From assembly GCA_025462885.1 (NCBI GenBank), contig JAOAPN010000013.1, positions 248,001 to 312,000 on the forward strand: a DNA stretch of 64,000 bases. The letters run 5' to 3'. This stretch comes from Acidobacteriaceae bacterium. GTDB lineage: Bacteria; Acidobacteriota; Terriglobia; Terriglobales; Acidobacteriaceae. The notes under the pieces were generated by a model, which saw nothing but the letters and a program-made list of their open reading frames with translations, did no database searches and had not been told where the DNA came from. Within the stretch, counting starts at the first letter, position 1. Every line of letters begins with the position of its first letter. Positions 1 through 8,231 of the stretch are shown here, in pieces. The position numbers were made by a program, and so were the translations under genes.

Positions 1-96
1 GGGATGCGCCTGAGTGGTAAACTTCGTGTTTTCCGGTGTTCCTGCAAATGTTTGCGTTGATGAGCGTGGCGGGGACGGCGAAGTGAGGTGAGACCG

Positions 97-882
97 ATGC
101 ATCCGGACCTGGAAAAGTTGATCGTGCTGCAGACGCATGATGTTGAAGCGAAGCGACTACGGGACGAACTCATTGCCCTGCCGAAGCTGGTGGCGAGTCT
201 TGAGACGAAGCTGAAAGCAGTCGAAGGCCAGCGGGCGTTCGTGCTCGATCTGATCGCTAAAGAAGAGGCTCTGCGGAGACGGCAGGAGTCGGATGTGAAG
301 GACCTGCAGGCGAAGATCGAGAAGACCCGCAAGAAGGTAGAGCAGGCGACGACCACTGCGATGGTGACGGCGTTCGAGCACGAGATCGCGTTCGCGCAGG
401 GTGAGATCGGCAAGCTGGAAGACTCCGAGCTCGAGAGCATGGAGCGGAGCGAAGGCTTCGAGCTGCAGAAGTCCGCTGCGGACGAGGCGGTCGAGACGGC
501 GACCTCGACGCTGGCCCGGGAACGGGTTCGCGCGGCTGAGACTGTCGCGGCAGATAAAATTCTGCTGGCTGAAGTTGAGGTCAAACGCGCTGCGTTGCGG
601 CCGTTGATCGGCGAGGCTGCTCTTTCCACCTATGACCGCATTGCCAAGGGCAAGGGGACGGCCGTGTCGGAGGCGGTCAACCAGAAGTGTTCCGCGTGCC
701 AGATGATGGTGCGGCCGCAGCGGTGGAACGATCTGCGCGACCGCGACAACGATGCAGAGATGATGACCTGCGAGAGCTGTGGTCGCCTGCTTTACTACGA
801 TCCGGCGCGGGACGCTCCGCAGCGGAAGACTGTAGCGGTGGAGAGTATTGCTGCTTCGATTATTCGATCGCTGCGAAGTTAA
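97..882 (+). CDS. Coiled-coil protein with C-terminal C4 zinc ribbon (DUF164/zf-RING_7 type)
   Basis: A 261-residue cytoplasmic protein. About residues 1-190 are charged and heptad-rich, predicting a long antiparallel coiled coil. The C-terminal part carries two CxxC pairs (KCSACQ and TCESCGR), forming the four-cysteine zinc ribbon typical of this family, whose molecular role is unsettled (often suggested to bind nucleic acid). An upstream in-frame GTG at 88 exists, but the ATG at 97 is preferred: it has a GAGGTGAG ribosome-binding site at about 5 bases spacing. Stands alone ahead of the nucleotidase gene. Family call is good; function is not known. Confidence 0.85.
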   Translation: MHPDLEKLIVLQTHDVEAKRLRDELIALPKLVASLETKLKAVEGQRAFVLDLIAKEEALRRRQESDVKDLQAKIEKTRKKVEQATTTAMVTAFEHEIAFAQGEIGKLEDSELESMERSEGFELQKSAADEAVETATSTLARERVRAAETVAADKILLAEVEVKRAALRPLIGEAALSTYDRIAKGKGTAVSEAVNQKCSACQMMVRPQRWNDLRDRDNDAEMMTCESCGRLLYYDPARDAPQRKTVAVESIAASIIRSLRS

Positions 883-960
883 ATCGCGGCAAAAGCTATT
901 ACAAGCAAGGCTAGTATCAGCAAACGGGGCCATGCAGCATAGAGCCAGAGCGGGGTTTTC

Positions 961-1488
961 TTGAAGAGAATTGCTGTCGATATGGATGAGGTGATGGCTG
1001 ACGCGGTTACGGAGCATCTGCTGCGTTACAACCGCGATCACGATGAAGTGATTACAAAGGACGACCTGCACGGCAAGTGGCTGTGGGATGTGGTGTCGAT
1101 CGACCGCCATCCTATTCTGGAGAGCTATCTGCGGTCTGCGGACTTCTTCTCGGTGCTGGATGTGATGCCGGAGTCGCAGCGGGTGATGATGGCTCTGCAG
1201 AAGAAGTACGAGGTGTTTATCGCGACCGCTGCGATGGAGGTTCCGACCTCGTTCGAGCAGAAGTACAAGTGGCTGGGCGAGCACTTTCCCTTTATTCCTC
1301 CGTCGCACATCGTTTATTGCGGCGATAAAGGGATTCTGCGAGCGGACTATCTGATCGACGACAATCCGCGGCAGTTGCGGCGGTTTGAGGGTGAAGGCAT
1401 CCTGTACAGCGCGCCGCACAACGTGAATGTGACGGGCTATCGGCGCGTGAAGGACTGGCTCGACGTTGAAGAGCTATTCCTGGGCTAG
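961..1488 (+). CDS. 5'(3')-deoxyribonucleotidase-like HAD phosphatase (NT5C family)
   Basis: 175 residues, the normal length for the family. The N-terminus MKRIAVDMDEV contains the HAD nucleophile motif DxDxV (Asp7, Asp9), and a late YLIDDNPRQL supplies the motif-IV acidic pair, as in bacterial members of the 5'-nucleotidase deoxy C-type family that dephosphorylate nucleoside monophosphates. Start is TTG at 961; the next ATG (residue 8) would remove the catalytic Asp strand, so TTG is very likely real. Its stop codon overlaps the stop codon of the convergent LysR gene through a shared CTAG. Confidence 0.85.
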   Translation: MKRIAVDMDEVMADAVTEHLLRYNRDHDEVITKDDLHGKWLWDVVSIDRHPILESYLRSADFFSVLDVMPESQRVMMALQKKYEVFIATAAMEVPTSFEQKYKWLGEHFPFIPPSHIVYCGDKGILRADYLIDDNPRQLRRFEGEGILYSAPHNVNVTGYRRVKDWLDVEELFLG

Positions 1489-2414
1489 TGGCTTTCGAGA
1501 TCGCGCGGATCGGCTGAAGCCACGTGAAAGCTTTCACGGGCGATGGCCGCGAAGGCCGAGACGATAGTGCGGTCCTCTCCGATGCGGTAAGCAAGTTCAA
1601 TGTCGCTGCATGCGTTGGTGCCACGAAGGTTGAGGCAGACGACGTTACCCGCGGCAATCTGGCGAATACAGGCTGGAGCGAGGGTGACTCCGAGGCCTGC
1701 TCCTACGAGACGCAGGACGGTGAGCCATTGGGGAGCTTCCTGGACGACCCGGGGGCGGAAACCCTGTTCCACGCAGGGCGCGATGCCTCGCTCGTAGGCG
1801 TGGGAGCCAGCGGTTGGGGAGAAGAAGACAAAAGGCTCATCCCGAAGGCGGCCGGCGGAGATTGTTCCTGCTGTGGCAAGTGCGTGGTTGGCGGGGACGA
1901 CGGCTACGAAGGGTTCGGAGAGCAGGGTTTCGACGTAGAGCCCCGGGGTGGGGCCGCCGTCGCGGAGGAAACCCGCGTCAAGCGTCTCGTCTGTGATGGA
2001 TTGGACGACGCGCGAGGTGTAGGACTCGTGCAATTGGAGATGGACGCCGGGGAAGTGGCGGCGATATGCGCCGAGCATGGCGGGCAGCGGGGTCAGCATG
2101 GCGGAGCCGATGAAGCCCACGCGCAGGAAGCCGACTTCTCCGCGACCGATGCTGCGAGCTTCGTCGAGATCTTCCTGGACGCTGCGGAGGGTGCGGCGGG
2201 CGCGCTCGAGGAAGACCTCTCCTGCGCTGGTGAGGCGTACGGCTCGCGAGGTGCGGATGAACAGGGCGTGACCGAGGATGTCTTCCAGCTTGCGGATCTG
2301 CTGCGAGAGGGGAGGTTGGGCGAGGTGAAGTCGCAGGGCCGCGCGGCCGAAGTGGAGCTCTTCAGCGACGGCGACGAAGTAGCGCAGGTGGCGGAGTTCG
2401 ATGTCGCGATCCAT
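1485..2414 (-). CDS. LysR-family transcriptional regulator
   Basis: 309 residues: N-terminal winged helix-turn-helix (IELRHLRYFVAVAEELHFGRAA..LAQPPLSQQIRKLE) over residues 4-64, then a periplasmic-binding-protein-like effector domain to the C-terminus. The frame is open further upstream to about 2774, but that part is low-complexity Pro/Ser/Arg shadow sequence of the neighbouring gene; ATG at 2414 begins right before the HTH. It is divergent from a GNAT acetyltransferase across an 86-bp gap, the usual arrangement for a LysR protein and its target. Effector unknown. Confidence 0.9.
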   Translation of the reverse strand: MDRDIELRHLRYFVAVAEELHFGRAALRLHLAQPPLSQQIRKLEDILGHALFIRTSRAVRLTSAGEVFLERARRTLRSVQEDLDEARSIGRGEVGFLRVGFIGSAMLTPLPAMLGAYRRHFPGVHLQLHESYTSRVVQSITDETLDAGFLRDGGPTPGLYVETLLSEPFVAVVPANHALATAGTISAGRLRDEPFVFFSPTAGSHAYERGIAPCVEQGFRPRVVQEAPQWLTVLRLVGAGLGVTLAPACIRQIAAGNVVCLNLRGTNACSDIELAYRIGEDRTIVSAFAAIARESFHVASADPRDLESH

Positions 2415-2500
2415 ATCTCTAAGATCATAATAAGGACGAACAAGATATTGGACATATTGCCGGGGCGACCCTAGGTTGGAAGACAGGAGGATCTCAGGCG

Positions 2501-2998
2501 ATGGTGGATCAGGTAATGGAGGCGGAGACCAAGGTGAGGAGCGAGGTGGAGTTGCGATTGTTTCGGCCGGAGGATGCGACTGCCTTTCGTGATTTGAACC
2601 AGGCCTGGATCGAGATGTACTTCGGGATGGAGGAGCATGATCACGAGATGCTGGGGGACCCCGTGGGCTACATCCTGGAGCCAGGTGGGCAGATTGTGAT
2701 GGCGTTCCTTGGGGATCGGGCGATGGGGTGCTGCGCGCTGATCTCGGTGCGGGAGGGTGTGTTCGAAGTGGCAAAGATGGCGGTGTCGGAGGAGTTGCGG
2801 GGGCAGGGCATCGGCCGCAGGATCCTGGCGGAGACGATCGCTACCGCGCGCGCGTTGGGAGCGAAGACCCTGACGCTGGCGACCAATAGCAAGCTGCAGA
2901 ACGCTGTCCATCTTTATGAGTCGCTGGGATTCCGGCATCTGCCGCCAGAGCCCTCGCCGTATACGCGGGCGAATGTCTTTATGGAGATGGATCTTTAG
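2501..2998 (+). CDS. GNAT-family N-acetyltransferase
   Basis: 165 residues with the GNAT fold: beta strands around LRLFRPEDATAFRDLN, then the acetyl-CoA pyrophosphate loop (EELRGQGIGRRIL, a Q/RxxGxG/A match) at about residues 101-112, and a C-terminal LYESLGFRHLP segment typical of the superfamily. Substrate cannot be inferred; a small-molecule amine or amino acid is likely. AGGAGG lies about 9 bases before the ATG. Probably controlled by the divergent LysR gene. Confidence 0.88.
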   Translation: MVDQVMEAETKVRSEVELRLFRPEDATAFRDLNQAWIEMYFGMEEHDHEMLGDPVGYILEPGGQIVMAFLGDRAMGCCALISVREGVFEVAKMAVSEELRGQGIGRRILAETIATARALGAKTLTLATNSKLQNAVHLYESLGFRHLPPEPSPYTRANVFMEMDL

Positions 2999-3177
2999 GG
3001 ATGATGTGCGCCCTGCGCGGGCGGCGGTCATTTCATGACTTGTATTGAGCTTTGCGGTGGGCTCCCGATGGTCGCATGCAAAATTTCGTGCCGACCAACG
3101 GGAGGACCTTTATATTTGGTACCCGCAACGAAAAGGACTGTCCCGCGCGCAGCGGCCGGCCGGACAATCTTTTTAGA

Positions 3178-3615
3178 TCAGGCGTAGAGGGCCGACTCGA
3201 AGCGGTGGAGTGCGGCTTCGGACCAGGCGTGGGTGGATTTGCGCCAGTTGCCGCCCTGCTCATCCATGAAATTGGGGAAGTCCATGCGGCAGTAACCGCA
3301 GCGGGTCTGGAAGTCGACGAGTGCTTGCGCGGTGCCGTCGAGGTAGAGGACGGCCTGCATGCCATCGCGGGACCACTCGATGGCGGCGATGCGCTGGGGT
3401 TCGGGGCGTTGGAACTCGGCGTCGGACTTGGCGAGGGCTTCGACGTTGTAGATCAGCATGGCGTCGAGGATGCTGTCTTCCAGCTTCTCGTGCGAGCGGT
3501 CGCAGGCGTAGAAGTAGCCTGCGATGCCTTCGTCCTCGAAGACTGCGGTCCATGGAACGGCGGGGGAGTTGGATGAGAGGAAAGCGCGACCGGGGGTAAA
3601 AGAGAGCGACTGCAT
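3178..3615 (-). CDS. Small conserved protein, DUF2251-like
   Basis: 145 residues, soluble, no signal peptide. Segments TPGRAFL, WTAVFEDEGIAGYFYACD and ILDAMLIYNV resemble the DUF2251 family as I remember it; the C-terminal half (DGMQAVLYLDG...CGYCRMDFPNF) is less familiar. Function is unknown. It is divergent from the membrane protein that starts at 3698, with about 80 bp between them. The family name rests on memory of short motifs and needs a profile search. Confidence 0.7.
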   Translation of the reverse strand: MQSLSFTPGRAFLSSNSPAVPWTAVFEDEGIAGYFYACDRSHEKLEDSILDAMLIYNVEALAKSDAEFQRPEPQRIAAIEWSRDGMQAVLYLDGTAQALVDFQTRCGYCRMDFPNFMDEQGGNWRKSTHAWSEAALHRFESALYA

Positions 3616-3697
3616 CTCTTCACGATACGATAAAGAGCAGGTACAGGTTCGTAGGCGTGCGGTGTGAGTTGAGAACGATTGGGTGGGTGTTTGCAGG

Positions 3698-4909
3698 ATG
3701 AGGTTGCCGAAGGTTGGACGGATTGAGATTGGACGGCCGCAGCGGCTGGCGGCGGTACTGCTGCTGATTCTGCTGGGACAGTGTCTGTGGGTGGTGGAGC
3801 GGCAGGAGCTCTCCCCGAAGGATTATCGATTTGCGCGGTGTGGGCGGGAGATGTGGGAGCGGCCTGCTCCGCTGGCGGGCTACTTTACGACGTGCGGAAA
3901 TCTGAACGGGGATGGGACGTTTGCATACCGGGTCGCCGGGCTGCCGCTGACCCTGCAGCGGCTGGTGTTGCTGGGTGCGGATAAGCTGCGGAAGCCGGAG
4001 AACCGGCTCTACTCTGCGGGAAGTCTGAACGGCTCCACCTGGGAGGCGCGGCACGAGATTCGCAGCGTGAAGTATCTGCTGCACTTGCCGTTTGTGTTCT
4101 TTGCGCTATGGCTGGGTGCGGGATTGTGGTGGGTTTCGCGGCGGCTGTTCGGGAATGAAGGGGCATTTCTGTCGCTGGGGCTGTATTGCTTCTGTCCGGA
4201 GGTGGTGCGGTTTGCGGTGACTCCGAATAACGAAGTGCTGGCGATGTGGGGGCTTTACGGGCTGGTCTATACCGCCATCGGGGTTGCCCATGCGATGCAG
4301 GGGCCGAGGCGGAAGTGGAAGCCCCGGATCGTGCTGTTGACGGTAGCGCTGGGGCTCACTGCGGCGGCGCATCTGCTGGCTGCGATGGTCGGCTTCGGTA
4401 TGGCACTGGTGCTGATGTTGTATCTTGCGGAGCGGCGGCGCAGCTACGTGATGCAGATCCTGGTGTATTCAGCGCTGGGCGCAATGGTGATTCTGTTCGG
4501 GTTCTATGCATTCCGGCTGGCGGCGTTCAGCTATGTGTTTACCGGGGGCGGGGCTCGGTTCTGGTTCTCTCTGGAGAGCGCGAAGGACTTCTTTACCGGC
4601 GTGCGGAACGGGCCGATTACCGTGGCGGCCACAGTTTCATTGGTGGTCTGGTTGGCGGCACGGCGGAGCCGGTACTTCGGCAATATGGTACCGCTGCTGA
4701 TGACGCTTATGCTGTTGCCCTTGCTGACGACGCAGACGTTTTCGGCTTCGTGGCTGTGGGCGCTGCCGTTCCTGTTCACGTTTATCGGCGGAGTGTTTGC
4801 GGATGTTCTGGAGACGCGGCAGCGGAAGATGTTCCTCGCATTGACCGGGATCACGCTGGCTGCGCAGGCGGTGGTTTGTTTGACGACGCTGCCGGAAATA
4901 GTGCGGTAA
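3698..4909 (+). CDS. Polytopic inner-membrane protein, glycosyltransferase-like
   Basis: 403 residues with about nine to ten hydrophobic segments. The first helix (LAAVLLLILLGQCLWVV) is followed by a roughly 90-residue extracytoplasmic loop with three cysteines, then tightly spaced helices. This organisation, with an acidic/aromatic loop after helix 1, is like GT-C (ArnT/PMT-type) membrane glycosyltransferases, but the catalytic Asp/Glu motif is not clear to me. GTG at 3683 is an alternative start giving five more residues. Hypothetical membrane protein is the safe name. Confidence 0.7.
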   Translation: MRLPKVGRIEIGRPQRLAAVLLLILLGQCLWVVERQELSPKDYRFARCGREMWERPAPLAGYFTTCGNLNGDGTFAYRVAGLPLTLQRLVLLGADKLRKPENRLYSAGSLNGSTWEARHEIRSVKYLLHLPFVFFALWLGAGLWWVSRRLFGNEGAFLSLGLYCFCPEVVRFAVTPNNEVLAMWGLYGLVYTAIGVAHAMQGPRRKWKPRIVLLTVALGLTAAAHLLAAMVGFGMALVLMLYLAERRRSYVMQILVYSALGAMVILFGFYAFRLAAFSYVFTGGGARFWFSLESAKDFFTGVRNGPITVAATVSLVVWLAARRSRYFGNMVPLLMTLMLLPLLTTQTFSASWLWALPFLFTFIGGVFADVLETRQRKMFLALTGITLAAQAVVCLTTLPEIVR

Positions 4910-4920
4910 AGATAGTTGTG

Positions 4921-5006
4921 AGTTCGCAGGTGTCAGTTCTCATTCCGCGACAATCCGGCATTGCCCCCACCAGGCCCAACAAACCGAGTACCTGAGAACT
5001 GACACC
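4921..5006. repeat. Intergenic inverted repeat, AGGTGTCAGTTCTC family
   Basis: GGTGTCAGTTCTC (4929-4941) is perfectly complementary to GAGAACTGACACC (4994-5006), giving a 13-bp stem with a 52-base loop in the gap before the L,D-transpeptidase gene. Related words occur at 16914-16930. It may act as a terminator-like fold after the membrane protein gene or simply be a dispersed repeat. Confidence 0.7.
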
Positions 5007-5107
5007 CGAGAACTGAGATTTCGCTGCTTCCTTCGCCTTCGTTGAACTGCATCTTACGGGAGTGCTGCATAATAACTGCACACCCCTAAAAAAGTACGTC
5101 CTGAAGG

Positions 5108-6871
5108 ATGGTTCCTCCCCGCATGATGAGATATTCGGTTCGCAAGGTTGGCTCTACCGTTGTTTTGGCGGCGTTGATGCTGGCCGCAGGATGCAAAAAG
5201 CATCGCAAGACGACGTCGGTGGAGAACACGACGGACTATGCGGGAAACCTGCAGACACTGGTGGCGACCAAGAAGCTCCCGAGCCTCCGTTGGCCCAACT
5301 TCAGCGACTATCAGCCTTCGGTGACGCAGTTTTACAACGACCGCAATTTTGAGGTCGCGTGGACGCGGGATGGACGGCCCACAGCGCAGGCGACGGCGTT
5401 CATGGAGGCCTTCAAGACGGCGGACGCGAAGGGCCTGATTCCTGAGGACTATGACGCCTCCCTGTGGGCAGCGCGGGTGGCGAAGCTGGATAAGAAGAAT
5501 GCGGATGCCATCTCCGAATTCGACGTTGCGATGACGGTGAATTCGATGCGGTACATCTCCGATCTGCGGATTGGGCGGGTGAATCCTTCGCACTTCAACT
5601 TTGATATCAACGTGCAGTCGAAGAAGTACGATCTGGCGGAGTTCGTCTCCGACCACGCGGTGGACTCCACTAATGTGCCGAAGCTGATTGCGAGTGTCGA
5701 GCCGGATTCGGAGCAGTACCGGAAGAGTGAGGAGGCGCTGGCGCATTATCTGGAGCTTGCCAAGCAGCAGGAGCAGAATCCCTCCGAAGAGCTTCCTGCG
5801 GTAACGAAGACGGTGGGGCAGGGGGATCGCTACGTTGCGGTTCCCGCGCTGGTGGAGCGGTTGAAGATCGAAGGGGACCTGCCGGGAGACGCTACTGCGG
5901 AAGAAGGTGCAAAGATCCTGGATGAGGCTACGATCGAGGGCCTGAAGAACTATCAGCATCGGCATGGGATGGTGGAGGATGGCCGGCTCGGCGCGCAGAC
6001 GGTGATGAGCCTGAATGTGCCTATGGCCGCGCGGGTGACGCAGTTGGAGTCTTCGCTGGAGCGGTGGCGTTGGCTGCCGAACGAGTACATCAATGCGCCG
6101 CTGATGGTGAATCTACCGGAGTTCATGCTGCACGCCTACGACGCGGAGCATCAGCCGGCCTTCACGATGAAGGTGGTGGTGGGCAAGGTCGTCGGGGAGC
6201 ACCAGACGCCGGTGTTCGCGCACATGATGAAGTATCTGGTCTTCCGGCCTTTCTGGAATGTGCCGGTGAGCATCATCAAGAAGGAGCTGGTGCCGCATAT
6301 TGCCCAGAGCGGGATCGGCTACCTGGCGAGCAAGAACTTCGAGGTAACGAACAACAAGGGCGATGTGCTGACGGGCTACACGGCGCAGCAGGTGGCGCAG
6401 GGCGGAGTGATGGTGCGGGAGAAGCCTGGGCCGAAGAACTCACTCGGCCTGGTGAAGTTCATGTTCCCGAACCAGTACAATATTTATCTGCACTCGACTC
6501 CGCAGCCGTATCTGTTTGACCGGTCACGGCGCGACTTCAGCCACGGATGCGTCCGGGTGCAGAAGCCGGAAGACTTGGCAGTCTGGGTGCTTCAGAACCA
6601 GAAGAACAAGGACGGCTCGGACTGGGATCTGGAAAAGGTCCATGAGGCGATGACGGACGGACCGGACAATAAGACGGTCAGCCTCAAGACTCCGATCCCG
6701 ATTGTGATCTTCTACCTTACGGGTTTGGTGGAGGAGGATGGGCATGTCCACTTCTTCGATGACGTGTATGGCTATGACGCGGACCTGCAGAAGGTGTTGC
6801 AGAAAGGGCCTCCATACCCGGTGAAGCCTGAGCCAGTGGTTCCGAAGACCGAGGTTAGCGATACGGTTTAG
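5108..6871 (+). CDS. L,D-transpeptidase, YcbB/LdtD type, lipoprotein
   Basis: 587 residues. Signal peptide with lipobox LMLAAGC (Cys29) predicts a periplasmic lipoprotein. Domains in order: L,D-transpeptidase scaffold (about 50-200, SLRWPNFSDYQPSVTQFYNDRNF...W), a peptidoglycan-binding domain (about 275-325, LKNYQHRHGMVEDGRLG), and the YkuD catalytic domain (about 340-560) with SHGCVRV, Cys481 being the nucleophile. These enzymes make 3-3 crosslinks between meso-diaminopimelate residues of peptidoglycan. The length agrees with E. coli YcbB (about 615). ATG at 5123 or 5126 would still leave a signal peptide. Single-gene unit. Confidence 0.92.
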   Translation: MVPPRMMRYSVRKVGSTVVLAALMLAAGCKKHRKTTSVENTTDYAGNLQTLVATKKLPSLRWPNFSDYQPSVTQFYNDRNFEVAWTRDGRPTAQATAFMEAFKTADAKGLIPEDYDASLWAARVAKLDKKNADAISEFDVAMTVNSMRYISDLRIGRVNPSHFNFDINVQSKKYDLAEFVSDHAVDSTNVPKLIASVEPDSEQYRKSEEALAHYLELAKQQEQNPSEELPAVTKTVGQGDRYVAVPALVERLKIEGDLPGDATAEEGAKILDEATIEGLKNYQHRHGMVEDGRLGAQTVMSLNVPMAARVTQLESSLERWRWLPNEYINAPLMVNLPEFMLHAYDAEHQPAFTMKVVVGKVVGEHQTPVFAHMMKYLVFRPFWNVPVSIIKKELVPHIAQSGIGYLASKNFEVTNNKGDVLTGYTAQQVAQGGVMVREKPGPKNSLGLVKFMFPNQYNIYLHSTPQPYLFDRSRRDFSHGCVRVQKPEDLAVWVLQNQKNKDGSDWDLEKVHEAMTDGPDNKTVSLKTPIPIVIFYLTGLVEEDGHVHFFDDVYGYDADLQKVLQKGPPYPVKPEPVVPKTEVSDTV

Positions 6872-6916
6872 TTTTCGGTGGGCGTCGGCGGACGGAATGT
6901 GTAGACTGCTGGCGTG

Positions 6917-7560
6917 ATGGCTAAGACGATTGGAAATCCCGGAATACGAGATGTGCGGGTAGACGCTTACATTGCGAAGGCTAAGCCTTTCGCTCAGCCG
7001 ATTCTTGAGCATCTGCGCGAGCTGATGCATACGGCATGTCCTGAGGTGGAGGAGACGATCAAGTGGAGTATGCCGTCCTTTGTGCTGCGCGGGGTGATTC
7101 TCGGCAATATCGCTGCATTCAAGGAGCACTGCAGCATCGGGCTTTGGGGACCGGAGATGGCAGCGGTTCTTGCTGGCGATGGGGCCCGCAGAGTACTGGG
7201 ATGGGGAAGTTCGGGAAGCTGCAATCGCTGAAGGATCTCCCCAGTGATAAGGCTTTGTTGGGATACTTCCGGCAGGCCGCGGCGCTGATCGCGAGTGGAG
7301 AACGGACCAAGTCGTTCTCGCGACCGGCGAAGAAAGCCGCGAAGGCTGCTCCGGAGGTTCCAGCAGAGCTGGTTGCGGCTCTAAAGAAGAATAAGGTGGC
7401 CCATGCTGCCTTCGCGACGTTCAGCCCGAGCGGTCAGCGGGAGTATGCGGAGTGGATTGCCGAGGCCAAGCGTCCCGAGACGAAGGAGAAGCGGGTAGTC
7501 CAGGCGGTGGAGTGGATCGCCGAGGGGAAGCCGCGGCACTGGAAGTATCAGAACTGCTGA
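6917..7560 (+). pseudogene. YdeI/DUF1801-type protein gene broken by a frameshift
   Basis: The first frame encodes the DUF1801 (YdhG-like) half up to ..AAVLAGDGA and would then run into a short tail ending at 7231. The rest of the protein (MGKFGKLQSLKDLPSD...GYFRQAAALI, then the YdeI/OmdA-like helical tail ending KPRHWKYQNC at 7560) continues in the -1 frame. Joined, they make about 214 residues, normal for YdeI/OmpD-associated proteins. The break lies between about 7180 and 7200, near GGGGCCC; one base is missing relative to an intact frame. Either a real loss-of-function deletion or a sequencing error. Confidence 0.75.
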
Positions 7561-7596
7561 TCGGGCGGCGTCTCCGGTAGAATTGCTTCAGCAGCT

Positions 7597-8094
7597 ATGG
7601 TTATCAAGCGGATTCAACACGTGCTGGTGATGATGGTGGCGCTCTTTGTTCTGGGCGCGTCGTCGCAGGCTGCGGTGTGCGAACTGGCTTGCGGGCTGCA
7701 GGTGCATGAGGCCGGCTGCCATGCGGGGATGGGTTCTGCAATGGCCGGCTCTGTAATGAACTCAATGAATTCGCCGGCTGCGATGGGGCATTCTGCTGTG
7801 AATCATGCCGCGTCTGCTGGAATGCCGCACGCGCATTGCTCGCATATGACGATGCCAGTGCAGGCCGTTGTACACAGCATTGGGAGCTGTCCGGAGCAGA
7901 GCTGCAGCCATACTGCAGTCTCGGCGATGGACAAGGGTGGCGTTTCGAGTGTTTCCTTTGCTGCAGTCCAATGGGTGACGGTTGCGTCCGTATCGACCGA
8001 TATGACCTTGCCGGCCAGCTATGTGGGTCTTGGGAAACGACCGCCTCTCGCGCTGGCCGGGGTTGATCCGCTGGTTGTAAGTCTTCGCGTCTAG
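7597..8094 (+). CDS. Exported Met/His/Cys-rich small protein, probably metal binding
   Basis: 165 residues. A signal peptide (KRIQHVLVMMVALFVLGASSQA) is followed by a low-complexity region with many Met, His and Cys residues (CELACGLQVHEAGCHAG, MPHAHCSHMTM, CPEQSCSHTA). Such Met/His patches bind Cu(I)/Cu(II) in periplasmic copper proteins. It lies directly upstream of an outer-membrane protein whose exported N-terminus is also Met rich, so a shared copper-handling role is inferred. No family is recognised with certainty. Confidence 0.7.
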   Translation: MVIKRIQHVLVMMVALFVLGASSQAAVCELACGLQVHEAGCHAGMGSAMAGSVMNSMNSPAAMGHSAVNHAASAGMPHAHCSHMTMPVQAVVHSIGSCPEQSCSHTAVSAMDKGGVSSVSFAAVQWVTVASVSTDMTLPASYVGLGKRPPLALAGVDPLVVSLRV

Positions 8095-8231
8095 TCTCCT
8101 CTCTTCTAATCCCTTCCTGATCGGACTGCTTTTCTGCGCGTTGGCGTGGATTTGAGGCTCAGTCCGATGTGATTTCTAGGCTGGATAGCGGGCTTTCGCG
8201 TGCCGGGTTGGCGCGGGCCGGGACACTTTCG

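Noticed and set aside
157..1419. Long open frame on the minus strand opposite two real genes
   Set aside because: Composition is Arg/His/Pro/Leu rich and it lies across two well-supported plus-strand genes; a shadow frame typical of high-GC DNA.
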